Below, piece after piece: positions 1 to 7,256 of a DNA stretch of 50,138 nt; position 1 is the first letter of the stretch, and each line of letters begins with the position of its first letter. The DNA is taken from positions 1 to 50,138 of the forward strand of contig CAIVXR010000228.1 of NCBI GenBank assembly GCA_903909925.1, written 5' to 3'. The stretch is from an uncultured beta proteobacterium (lineage in GTDB: Bacteria > Pseudomonadota > Gammaproteobacteria > Burkholderiales > Burkholderiaceae). A program made the position numbers and the translations under genes. The notes below the pieces were generated by a model. It was not told the origin of the DNA. It searched no databases and saw only the letters and a program-made list of their open reading frames with translations.

Positions 1-70
1 GTTCTATTTTCAATTTTTCGCCTGCGGCAACTTTATACTGCTTGCCACCGGTTTTTATGACCGCGTACAT
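1..70 (-). CDS. rplU: 50S ribosomal protein L21, N-terminal fragment
   Basis: Only the first 23 codons are in the window; the gene runs off the left edge. The minus-strand reading from the ATG at 68-70 begins MYAVIKTGGKQYKVAAGEK, the well-known L21 N-terminus. L21 is a 50S subunit protein that binds 23S rRNA. In this group rplU is normally followed by rpmA (L27), which would lie outside the window. A perfect-consensus promoter for it sits at 134-162. The divergent ispB gene is the usual neighbour in proteobacteria. Confidence 0.95.
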   Translation of the reverse strand, partial: MYAVIKTGGKQYKVAAGEKLKIE

Positions 71-133
71 GGTTTGAAACCTCAATTAATATCTACATTT
101 AAGCTAATCCACCCTGGATCAGCTAAGCCGATT

Positions 134-162
134 ATTATATCTTGCATGCCAAGTACTGTCAA
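134..162 (-). promoter_or_regulatory. Consensus sigma-70 promoter for rplU
   Basis: On the minus strand TTGACA (157-162) and TATAAT (134-139) are separated by exactly 17 bases (140-156). Both hexamers match the sigma-70 consensus completely. The predicted start lies roughly 55-60 bases upstream of the rplU ATG. The element overlaps the first codons of ispB on the other strand, and the ispB ATG at 146 falls in the spacer. Confidence 0.85.
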
Positions 163-1150
163 AATCAATGACTTAAGCCAAATCCTGGCCCCAATTGCCT
201 TAGATTTCAAGGCATTAGATGGGGTCATTCGTCAGCGATTAGCCTCAAAAGTCGCCTTAATTGACCAAATTTCCAGTTACATCATTCAGGCTGGCGGTAA
301 ACGTGTTCGACCAGCCCTATTAATGCTGGTAGCCAAGGCTCTCAGTAACGGCAAAGACACTCCCCACGCCCTAGAAATGGCTGCTGTAGTCGAATTTATC
401 CATACCGCCACTCTCCTGCATGACGATGTCGTCGATGAATCCACCCTCCGCAGGGGTCGAGAAACTGCAAACGCGGCTTTTGGCAATGCGGCTAGTGTTC
501 TCGTGGGTGATTTCCTCTATTCCAGAGCCTTCCAGATGATGATTGGCCCAAATGACCTGCGCGTGATGCAGATTCTGTCAGACGCCACCAATACGATCGC
601 TGAAGGCGAAGTATTGCAATTGCTGAACATGAATGATCCGGAAGTAGATGAAGCAAGTTATTTGCAAGTGATTCGCTATAAAACTGCCAAACTATTTGAA
701 GCATCAACTGAACTAGGCGCAATGTTGGCTAACGCAACCGATGTGCAGTGTGAGCAAGCTGCTGCATTTGGTCGCCACATTGGCACTGCATTCCAACTCA
801 TGGATGATTTATTAGATTACACGGCCAATGCTACGCAGATGGGCAAGAATGCTGGCGATGATTTACGGGAAGGCAAACCGACATTGCCTCTCATCTACTT
901 GCTAGAAAATGGTAGCAGTGAAGAGCGTCTTTTAGTACGGGCAGCCATTCAACAAAATCAAGATTTGCCAGACGATGTATTTGTACAAATTTTGAATGCC
1001 GTACGAACTTCTGGCGCTTTAGACTACACCCAAGCTGCGGCTAAACGAGAAGCAGAATTGGCCTTAGGATGCATTCAAGATTTTCCAGCTAATGAGGCAA
1101 CCTCAGCACTGCAGGCTTTGTGCGAATACTCGCTAGTACGCCAAACTTAA
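146..1150 (+). CDS. ispB: Octaprenyl (polyprenyl) diphosphate synthase
   Basis: Trans-type polyprenyl diphosphate synthase that elongates farnesyl diphosphate with isopentenyl diphosphate to make the ubiquinone side chain in the cytoplasm. From the ATG at 146 it has 334 residues. It shows GGKRVRP (about 50-56), the first aspartate-rich motif DDVVD (93-97) and the second DDLLD (220-224), all needed for Mg-diphosphate binding. A TTG at 74 could extend it by 24 residues, but that would leave 3 bases between it and the divergent rplU start, and the extra residues do not resemble the family, so I chose 146. No clear Shine-Dalgarno precedes the ATG. It is convergent with the next gene, 6 bases apart. 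It is functionally linked to coq7 at 37.9 kb. Octaprenyl chain length is inferred from the bacterial group. Confidence 0.93.
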   Translation: MPSTVKINDLSQILAPIALDFKALDGVIRQRLASKVALIDQISSYIIQAGGKRVRPALLMLVAKALSNGKDTPHALEMAAVVEFIHTATLLHDDVVDESTLRRGRETANAAFGNAASVLVGDFLYSRAFQMMIGPNDLRVMQILSDATNTIAEGEVLQLLNMNDPEVDEASYLQVIRYKTAKLFEASTELGAMLANATDVQCEQAAAFGRHIGTAFQLMDDLLDYTANATQMGKNAGDDLREGKPTLPLIYLLENGSSEERLLVRAAIQQNQDLPDDVFVQILNAVRTSGALDYTQAAAKREAELALGCIQDFPANEATSALQALCEYSLVRQT

Positions 1151-1156
1151 AAGGGA

Positions 1157-2092
1157 TTAACCCCCTACGCTTTTCACTCGGAGCTCGCGTGCGGTAATAC
1201 GAGCCTGCTCGGCCTCTTTCCTCAAGCGTGAAATTTCTTGCGCAGATAGTCTTTCTAAATTTGAATAATCTAATTTCCAGGATGGGTCTGCTGACCAGAT
1301 CAGCGGTGACTGCACAGTCGTACGTGGCATAAAGGCAGACTCTAAAAGGCGCAGTGCCAACTCAAAGTTGAGCACCTGGGAACTGGGATCATGGGGCTTT
1401 GCTGCCGCATTTCCAAGAGGAAAGTCGCTAAATAAAAATCTCGGCACTCCGCAATATTCAACAATATCTTTTGCGGCCCCCATGACGACGGTAGAAATAC
1501 CATTTACCTCTAAATACCGGGCTAATAAACTTTGACTCTGATGACATATCGGGCAATTCGGAATTAAAACTGCAACATCTACTTTATCCACATGTAGCAT
1601 ATCTAAAATCAGTGGCGCATCTATTTCTAGAGTATGGCGTTGGCTACGATTCGTCGGTAAACCATAAAAATTCGGCGAGAGAGCCTTGACTCTTCCAGAT
1701 TGAACTGCTTGTTTGGCTGCCGCGAAGGGAAACCAACAGTCACTATCTTCCATATTGGCATTTTGACGATCGATGCCAACGTGGGCAATTCTTAAATCAA
1801 GATCAGTATCTAAGGGATTTTGGTAGGGCTGGTAAAACTTGGCAGTGGCGTTGTATGGGGCACCTGGGCCTTGAGGGCCTTTAGCGGGGTCATAGGGAAC
1901 GGCGGTAGTAATTAAGCCTATTACCGATTGATTGAGTGGTTTTTGCAGGGGTGTAAACGGCGCCTCAAGGTAATGCGCCCAAATATAAGGGTTCTCATAA
2001 CCTAAGCCTAAGTAATAACTACGGGTGCGCTCAATATAACGAATGGGCTGATCCAGTTCTGCTGCAAAAGTAAGCTCCAGAGCTTTAGACAT
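1157..2092 (-). CDS. GrdB/PrdB-like (glycine/sarcosine/betaine reductase selenoprotein B family) protein, Cys form
   Basis: A 311-residue soluble protein resembling the selenoprotein B family of glycine/sarcosine/betaine and D-proline reductases. The diagnostic stretch VDVAVLIPNCPICHQS is followed by GISTVVMG and FSDFPLGNAAAKPHD, as in family members. The first cysteine of CPIC (Cys180, codon TGC) sits where clostridial enzymes carry selenocysteine, so this is a Cys version with a CxxC pair (180, 183). The start at 2092 gives MSKALELT with AGGGA upstream; the longer frame to 2146 would end one base short of the divergent start at 2148. No other reductase subunits (GrdA/GrdC-like) are nearby, so amino-acid reduction is unlikely. 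A thiol-redox role is possible; the substrate is unknown. Family call fairly firm, function open. Confidence 0.7.
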   Translation of the reverse strand: MSKALELTFAAELDQPIRYIERTRSYYLGLGYENPYIWAHYLEAPFTPLQKPLNQSVIGLITTAVPYDPAKGPQGPGAPYNATAKFYQPYQNPLDTDLDLRIAHVGIDRQNANMEDSDCWFPFAAAKQAVQSGRVKALSPNFYGLPTNRSQRHTLEIDAPLILDMLHVDKVDVAVLIPNCPICHQSQSLLARYLEVNGISTVVMGAAKDIVEYCGVPRFLFSDFPLGNAAAKPHDPSSQVLNFELALRLLESAFMPRTTVQSPLIWSADPSWKLDYSNLERLSAQEISRLRKEAEQARITARELRVKSVGG

Positions 2093-2147
2093 CACTTGAT
2101 CCCTGTAAGATATTGCGTATCGAATATTAACTCCACAGGAACCCATT

Positions 2148-2915
2148 ATGGCTCAATGGCTTAGATTTCAGCATCAAGGAAAAAGCAGTTTAGGACAGGT
2201 GCAAGGCGACCAAATCGCAGTTTATTCAGGCGACTTGTTCAAGGATCCAAAACCTACAGGTGAAACAGTCAAATTAGCAGATGTCACGATTGATATCCCT
2301 TGCATCCCATCCAAAATGGTTGCCATGGTAGATAACTTCTACGCGCTGGTTACTAAGCTAGAGCATGCTGTTCCTGCTGAACCGTTGTACTTTCTCAAAG
2401 GAAATAACTCCTTCTTAGCGGCCAATCAAATTATCCGCACGCCTAAGTCCTACACTGGCAAAGTAGTTTATGAGGGTGAGTTAGGAATCGTTATTGGAAA
2501 GCACGTACATGAAGCCGATGAATCTGAAGCTGCGAAAGCGATTTTTGGTTACACCTGCATTAATGATGTGACTGCTATAGAAATTCTGAACCGGGATCCA
2601 GGCTATGCGCAGTGGACACGCTCCAAGAGTTTTAATACCTTTGGTGTCTTTGGTCCTTACATCACAACCGATATTGATCCAAGCAAGTTAAGCATCAAGA
2701 CCATTCTCAATGATCAAGAGCGCCAAAACTATCCCATTGCAGATATGATTTTCCCACCCGCAAAATTAGTGAGCTTAATTTCACAAGATGTTCCATTAGA
2801 GCCAGGTGACATCATCGCTTGCGGAACTTCAGTGGGCGTTGGCTCAATGAAACCTGGCAGCAATGTCAGCATCATTATCGATGGTGTTGGTCGTCTCGAT
2901 AATCGTTTCGAATAA
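2148..2915 (+). CDS. Fumarylacetoacetate hydrolase (FAH) family protein
   Basis: A 255-residue FAH-superfamily enzyme, the fold used for fumarylacetoacetate hydrolysis, acylpyruvate hydrolysis, oxaloacetate decarboxylation and 2-hydroxyhepta-2,4-diene-1,7-dioate isomerisation. The metal-binding acids are visible in YEGELGIVIGKH (Glu109, Glu111) and GYTCINDVTA (Asp140). TRSKSFNTFGVFGP and the C-terminal PGDIIACGTSVGVGSM are also typical. It has the short N-terminal part usual for stand-alone members. The ATG at 2148 follows an AGGAA ribosome site. It is divergent from the GrdB-like gene with only about 55 bases between starts and ends at the 2933-2967 terminator, so it is probably a single-gene transcript. 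The exact substrate cannot be read from sequence. Confidence 0.88.
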   Translation: MAQWLRFQHQGKSSLGQVQGDQIAVYSGDLFKDPKPTGETVKLADVTIDIPCIPSKMVAMVDNFYALVTKLEHAVPAEPLYFLKGNNSFLAANQIIRTPKSYTGKVVYEGELGIVIGKHVHEADESEAAKAIFGYTCINDVTAIEILNRDPGYAQWTRSKSFNTFGVFGPYITTDIDPSKLSIKTILNDQERQNYPIADMIFPPAKLVSLISQDVPLEPGDIIACGTSVGVGSMKPGSNVSIIIDGVGRLDNRFE

Positions 2916-2932
2916 AACAGTTTCTCTAAAAT

Positions 2933-2967
2933 AAAGCCCTTGCTACCAAACATAGCAAGGGCTTTTT
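2933..2967. terminator. Bidirectional rho-independent terminator
   Basis: A perfect 13-bp stem (2933-2945 with 2953-2965) closes a 7-base loop and is flanked by an A-run on the left and a T-run on the right, so it can work in both directions. It lies between the convergent FAH gene (ends 2915) and panE-like gene (ends 2996) and probably serves both. Confidence 0.9.
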
Positions 2968-2995
2968 AATACCTTTAGTTTGCTTTGATAGTTTT

Positions 2996-4015
2996 TTAGT
3001 AACCTGAAACAGATGGTAAAGCCAAGCTACCGTTAGAGGCTTGCACGTTTTCATCAAGATATTTTGTCAACGCAAATACGGCGTTCAAACATGGTGTTGG
3101 CGTTTGGGTAATCTGACCTAGCTCAATTGCAGAGCCCAAAAGCGCATCAATCTCCAAGCTACGGCCAGCCTCTAAGTCTTGCAACATGGAGGTCTTGTGC
3201 TTACCGACTTTTTCAGCACCAGCAATGCGGCGCTCAATATCGACGCGGAAAGTCACACCCAATTTTTCTGCAACAGTTTGTGCTTCTGCCATCATGTTGC
3301 GGGCTAATTCTTTGGTCGGTGGGTATTGGCAGATTCCCTCTAAAGTTCCATGTGTTAAAGCGCTAATTGGATTAAAAGTCATATTGCCCCAGAGCTTAAG
3401 CCAAATCTCCGAGCGAATATCTTCCAAAATAGGAGACTTAAATCCGGCTGCGCCCATCATCTCGGAGATCTTCTGAATACGCTCAGTAGGCTTGCCATCC
3501 AACTCGCCCAATGGGAAACGATTACCTTCTACGTGTCGAATTACGCCAGGAGCTTGAGTAAAGGTTGCAGGATAAACAACGCAACCAATAATATTGTTTG
3601 GGTTAATCGCATTCTTTGCGGCGCCACCTGCATCAACTGTCTCAACTGAGTGATCTTGATACTCGCCGCCAAGTTTTTGGAAATACCACCAAGGAATGCC
3701 ATTTTGCATCGGGATCAAAATAGTCTCTGGGCCCATGATGGCTTCTAAGTCATTAATAATCGGCTCAACTTGATGTGCCTTGACCGCTAGCATCACTACG
3801 TCTGGGGCCTCAACATCTGTAATTTTTTCAACTGCCTTCACTTCAGCTACCAAAGGCTCTGGCTGGTCGTCCATGATTAATGCCAAGCCACGTTCCTTGA
3901 TTGCCGCTAAAGTTGCGCCGCGTGCTACAACGGTTACTTCATTGCCAGCTCTCGCCAACATGACAGCGAGGTAGCCGCCAATGGCACCACCGCCACCAAT
4001 TACACAGATTTTCAT
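2996..4015 (-). CDS. panE: 2-dehydropantoate 2-reductase (ketopantoate reductase) family protein
   Basis: A 339-residue NADPH-dependent oxidoreductase of the PanE/ApbA family, which reduces 2-dehydropantoate to pantoate in pantothenate and CoA synthesis. The N-terminal Rossmann motif is IGGGGAIGGYLA (6-17). The family lysine is in VMLAVKAHQ (Lys79), and a second conserved lysine and asparagines lie in WLKLWGNMTFNPISALT (205-221). The C-terminal helical domain is complete. Burkholderiaceae often carry several PanE-like paralogues, some acting on other 2-keto acids, so the pantoate role is probable rather than certain. Convergent with the FAH gene across a terminator; no operon partner is apparent. 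Confidence 0.8.
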   Translation of the reverse strand: MKICVIGGGGAIGGYLAVMLARAGNEVTVVARGATLAAIKERGLALIMDDQPEPLVAEVKAVEKITDVEAPDVVMLAVKAHQVEPIINDLEAIMGPETILIPMQNGIPWWYFQKLGGEYQDHSVETVDAGGAAKNAINPNNIIGCVVYPATFTQAPGVIRHVEGNRFPLGELDGKPTERIQKISEMMGAAGFKSPILEDIRSEIWLKLWGNMTFNPISALTHGTLEGICQYPPTKELARNMMAEAQTVAEKLGVTFRVDIERRIAGAEKVGKHKTSMLQDLEAGRSLEIDALLGSAIELGQITQTPTPCLNAVFALTKYLDENVQASNGSLALPSVSGY

Positions 4016-4091
4016 AGGAACCTTAAAAGATTAAAAATTTTTGTATTAGTTCAATATTAGATGAGAATATTTTGGGGGACAACAAATTTGA

Positions 4092-4110
4092 TTGCCTAAT
4101 TTTTAGGCAA
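4092..4110 (-). terminator. Small stem-loop downstream of the symporter gene, possible weak terminator
   Basis: TTGCCTAA (4092-4099) and TTAGGCAA (4103-4110) form a perfect 8-bp stem with a 3-base loop, 9 bases past the symporter stop. No good T-run follows on the minus strand, so termination is uncertain. The rest of 4016-4118 is AT-rich with no gene. Confidence 0.35.
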
Positions 4111-4118
4111 AAGACTAT

Positions 4119-5534
4119 TTAGACTGCCTTTAATAGATCTTTAGAGACGTGGCTACCTAAGATCATTCCTATAATGCTCGCCAGTAAGCCTGCCAACTGG
4201 GGTGGCAAAACAGCATTTGGCGCCAGAATTTCACAGCTGATCCAAATTGCCAGGCCGCAGACCACTGATAGAAGGCCGCCCAAAGAATTTGCTCTTTGCC
4301 AATACACCCCAAAGGCTAAAGGTACGAATGCTGCAACTAAAGTTACCTTGTAGGCGCTCTCCACCATCTTGAAAATCGATAGTTCAGAATTAATCGCAAA
4401 GAAAGTCACTACTACAGAAAAACACAAGACCGTGATGCGCATGATTTTTAGCAAATCGTGATCCGTTAAATGTTTAAAAAAGCCTCTCACAATATTTTCT
4501 GCAAACGTTACCGACGGGGCGAGCAATGTTGCACTAGCGCAACTCTTAATCGCCGAGAGCAATGCCCCAAAAAACATGACCTGCGCAATCAATGGTGCGT
4601 GATTTAGAATTAATTTTGGCAGAATCATCTGTGGATCACTATGCAGGTATTCCTTCACTAAATCTGGGCTAATGAGTGTTGCTGAATACGCTAAATACAT
4701 GGGGACAAAAGCAAAAATAAAATATAGGACACCGCCTAAGATTGCCGCTTGCACAGCAATATTGACATTCTTAGAAGAGGTGATGCGCTGGAATACATCT
4801 TGCTGAGGAATCGAGCCAAGCATCATAGTGCATAAAGCGGCAACAAACCCTAAGATGGATGCCAGGTTCATATCTGGCCAGAAGTTACTAAATTGACCGG
4901 CGGCGGCGGCGTGCTCAATGACAACTGCAACTCCACCGGTTTGTCCAGCCATCTCTCCGCCGATATACAACATACCAATCACGATAATGATCATTTGAAT
5001 AAAGTCGGTAATTGCAACCGACCACATACCGCCAAACAACGTGTAAATCAACACACTGCCAGCGCCAATAATCATGCCACCCGTCTGAGAAATACTGCCA
5101 TCAGACACTACATTAAATACCAGGCCTAAAGCTTTAATTTGTGCAGCAACCCAGCCTAAATAAGAGACCACTATGCAAAGCGTGACCAATACTTCAACCG
5201 TACGCCCATATTTTTCACGAAAGAAATCGCCAATGGTAAGCATGCGGCGGTTATAGAGATGGCGTGCAAAAAAGAGGCCAACTAAAATTAAACACATGGA
5301 AGATCCAAAAGGATCGGCAACGACGCCACCCAAGCCCTCTTTTAGAAAAGTGGCAGGTATTCCTAAAACGGTCTCTGAACCAAACCAAGTGGCAAAAACA
5401 GTTGCCGTAACAATTGGTAGCGGAAGGCTATGACCAGCAGCAGCAAAGTCAGCAGTATTTTTAACCCGTAAGGCGGCCCATAGTCCAATACCGATGGATA
5501 TAAGCCAATAAATGATGACGAACCAAATGAGCAC
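4119..5534 (-). CDS. Sodium:solute symporter family (SSF/SLC5) transporter
   Basis: A 471-residue polytopic inner-membrane protein with about 12-13 hydrophobic segments, beginning VLIWFVIIYWLISIGIG. It matches the sodium:solute symporter family (relatives PutP, PanF, ActP): RVKNTADFAAAGHSLP with FATWFGSETVLGIPATF near the N-terminus and YTLFGGMWSVAITDFIQM in the middle. These import small solutes such as proline, pantothenate or acetate with sodium. The substrate cannot be assigned. The start is set at the GTG (5532-5534), preceded 9 bases upstream by a perfect AAGGAG. The longer reading to an ATG at 5651 would overlap the divergent gene and adds non-membrane residues. It neighbours a pantothenate-type reductase, but the two genes share no clear operon. 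Confidence 0.85.
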   Translation of the reverse strand: MLIWFVIIYWLISIGIGLWAALRVKNTADFAAAGHSLPLPIVTATVFATWFGSETVLGIPATFLKEGLGGVVADPFGSSMCLILVGLFFARHLYNRRMLTIGDFFREKYGRTVEVLVTLCIVVSYLGWVAAQIKALGLVFNVVSDGSISQTGGMIIGAGSVLIYTLFGGMWSVAITDFIQMIIIVIGMLYIGGEMAGQTGGVAVVIEHAAAAGQFSNFWPDMNLASILGFVAALCTMMLGSIPQQDVFQRITSSKNVNIAVQAAILGGVLYFIFAFVPMYLAYSATLISPDLVKEYLHSDPQMILPKLILNHAPLIAQVMFFGALLSAIKSCASATLLAPSVTFAENIVRGFFKHLTDHDLLKIMRITVLCFSVVVTFFAINSELSIFKMVESAYKVTLVAAFVPLAFGVYWQRANSLGGLLSVVCGLAIWISCEILAPNAVLPPQLAGLLASIIGMILGSHVSKDLLKAV

Positions 5535-5543
5535 GCCCGATTT

Positions 5544-5549
5544 CTCCTT
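5544..5549 (-). promoter_or_regulatory. Ribosome binding site fixing the symporter start
   Basis: AAGGAG on the minus strand, 9 bases upstream of the GTG at 5532-5534. It shows translation begins at this GTG rather than at the in-frame ATG 39 codons upstream, which lies inside the opposing gene. Confidence 0.75.
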
Positions 5550-5641
5550 GCGTAATTTGGTGAAATTATATGGCCTTGTCACTTTTACTAGTAAGGGGAT
5601 TTGTACTAAATTAGGGCACGATACTCTGACATAATCCAAGG

Positions 5642-6622
5642 GTGAATCCATCTCAGATAAGCTCTAGCGAGAACCCGAGCACAGATCTTGCTTACCAAAA
5701 AGCCATTTTGGGCTCGGTCTCCCGGACCTTTGCTCTGACTATCCCACTTTTACCTCCCATGATTGAAAAAGTGGTGGGCAATACGTATTTGCTTTGCCGA
5801 ATTGTCGACACTATTGAAGATGCGGCAGATTTAAGTCCCCAGACCAAACAAAATCTTTCTCAATTATTTTTAGATGCAGTTCTTGACAAAGTGGCTGTTG
5901 GGTCTTTTGTAGAGCCCTGCTTAAAAGCGCTAGCTCATTATGGCAATCAAGATGAATTAGATCTGATTGCTCATACCCCAATCGTTTTACGAATTTTGCA
6001 TACCTGCTCTCAAAGCGATCAAGCAGCGGTGAGTCGTTGCGTCTCTATCATGTCTGAGGGGATGTCCTACTTTCATGGCAAACAAACTCACGCAGGCCTT
6101 AAAGACATAGAGGAGTTTGAAAAGTACTGTTATGTTGTTGCAGGAGTTGTAGGGGAACTTCTTACTACTATTTTTAGCAATCACTCACCTGCGTTTGCAA
6201 AAAATATCAGAGGTCATGATGAGCTTGCTACTGCTTTTGGCCAAGCTTTGCAAATGACCAATATCTTGAAAGACTCACCTGAAGATCAAGCGCGAGGCGT
6301 CTCTTGGAAACCTGCCGATATCAGCCAGAAAGAGCTTCTACGGATTTCGTATCAAAAACTCCAAGACTCTCTAAGCTACATACTACTCATTCCCAAAACA
6401 GAGCTTGGGATGCGGCGCTTTTGTTTCTTAGCATTTGGTTTAGCAGTCATGACGCTCTCTAAAATTGCGCAGAGAAAACAATTTAGCAACCAATCTGAGG
6501 TAAAGCTCTCCCGAAAAACGGTGATGGTTTTTTATACCTTTACGCGATTTGCAGTGAAAAGTGATGCTCTCATGCAAATCTTTTTCAATGCAACATCCAA
6601 ATCTCTCAGAAAAGAAATTTGA
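5642..6622 (+). CDS. Squalene/phytoene synthase family protein, closest in motifs to squalene synthase
   Basis: A 326-residue prenyl-diphosphate head-to-head condensing enzyme. SRTFALTIPLLP (27-38), the first aspartate-rich motif VDTIED (55-60) and the second region QMTNILKDSPED (204-215) are all present, so the catalytic core looks intact. TYLLCRIVDTIED and QxxNILKD resemble squalene synthases more than CrtB phytoene synthases. A hydrophobic stretch near 275-290 may mediate membrane contact. The start is a GTG right after AAGG; no ATG occurs before residue 40, and conservation begins near residue 16. No hopanoid (shc, hpnC, hpnD, hpnE) or carotenoid (crtI) gene is in the window, so the product (squalene, its intermediate or phytoene) is unresolved. 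Convergent with the methyltransferase gene, 2 bases apart. Confidence 0.82.
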   Translation: MNPSQISSSENPSTDLAYQKAILGSVSRTFALTIPLLPPMIEKVVGNTYLLCRIVDTIEDAADLSPQTKQNLSQLFLDAVLDKVAVGSFVEPCLKALAHYGNQDELDLIAHTPIVLRILHTCSQSDQAAVSRCVSIMSEGMSYFHGKQTHAGLKDIEEFEKYCYVVAGVVGELLTTIFSNHSPAFAKNIRGHDELATAFGQALQMTNILKDSPEDQARGVSWKPADISQKELLRISYQKLQDSLSYILLIPKTELGMRRFCFLAFGLAVMTLSKIAQRKQFSNQSEVKLSRKTVMVFYTFTRFAVKSDALMQIFFNATSKSLRKEI

Positions 6623-6624
6623 AA

Positions 6625-7137
6625 TTACAGCGCGCCTTCATGCTTCAAAAGCCATAATTTGATTTGGCGATATAAACCAGGCGTATTTTCCTTCATAAAA
6701 CCACCAATCCCTTGGGCAGAAACGACTCGGTGACAGGGTGCGATCAAGGGATAGGGATTAGCCCCGCATGCCGTCCCTACTGCACGCGGACCACTCTTGA
6801 TCCTCTTTGCAATCTCGCCATAAGTTTTGGTTTTACCAACGGGTATCGCCGCAATACTTCTCCAAACCGTTTGTTGATGCTGTGTTCCCGATGGCTTAAG
6901 CGGCAAATCAAACTGATGATGTGGATTCTGAAAGTAGGCTTTGAGCTGCTTTTCAGCCTGTCGCGCCAATTGGTTTTGGGGGGCAACTAAGGCTGTAGTT
7001 GCGGGCAGATACTCAATTTTGGACAGCATCAAACTACCATCAACTAACTCCGTCAAAATCCCCAATCTTCCAAAGGGGGCTGCAATGACGCAATATTGAG
7101 CATTATCTGCAATAACTTGTTTTTTGACTGGAGTCAT
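6625..7137 (-). CDS. ogt: Methylated-DNA--[protein]-cysteine S-methyltransferase
   Basis: A 170-residue DNA repair protein that removes O6-methyl groups from guanine by transfer to its own cysteine, a one-use reaction. The active-site motif is PCHRVV (Cys135 acceptor). The DNA-binding helix-turn-helix part reads KTYGEIAKRIKSGPRAVGTACGANPYP (about 104-130, with the conserved arginine finger). The N-terminal half lacks an AdaA-type zinc domain, so this is the short Ogt/MGMT type. No Ada regulator is nearby. The gene is divergent from the CNNM gene and they may share the 7138-7256 promoter region. Length is normal for the family. Confidence 0.92.
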   Translation of the reverse strand: MTPVKKQVIADNAQYCVIAAPFGRLGILTELVDGSLMLSKIEYLPATTALVAPQNQLARQAEKQLKAYFQNPHHQFDLPLKPSGTQHQQTVWRSIAAIPVGKTKTYGEIAKRIKSGPRAVGTACGANPYPLIAPCHRVVSAQGIGGFMKENTPGLYRQIKLWLLKHEGAL

Positions 7138-7193
7138 AGGAAGTAATTCTCACATAATTAAACACTGCAGACCACACTACTTTCTTTCATATC

Positions 7194-7224
7194 TATAGCA
7201 TGTGAAATGCCACTTTGCTATATT
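7194..7224 (+). promoter_or_regulatory. Inverted repeat overlapping a possible -10 box upstream of the CNNM-pilBCD genes
   Basis: TATAGCA (7194-7200) and TGCTATA (7216-7222) form a perfect 7-bp inverted repeat with a 15-base gap, and the gap itself contains GTG/CAC. A TATATT at 7219-7224 could be a -10 box, but the -35 match is poor. The site lies 33 bases ahead of the chosen ATG at 7257. It may be an operator; this is inference. Confidence 0.3.
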
Positions 7225-7256
7225 GATTCATCCTCACTTTTTTGCAGGCAGATACC

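Noticed and set aside
74..145. Upstream TTG extension of ispB
   Set aside because: Would place the start 3 bases from the divergent rplU start and add residues with no family similarity; ATG at 146 is better.
1541..1560. Selenocysteine (UGA recoding) in the GrdB-like protein
   Set aside because: The codon at the Sec position is TGC, not TGA, so the protein uses cysteine and needs no SECIS element.
5535..5651. N-terminal extension of the symporter to the ATG at 5651
   Set aside because: Would overlap the divergent squalene-synthase-like gene; a perfect AAGGAG sits before the GTG at 5534.
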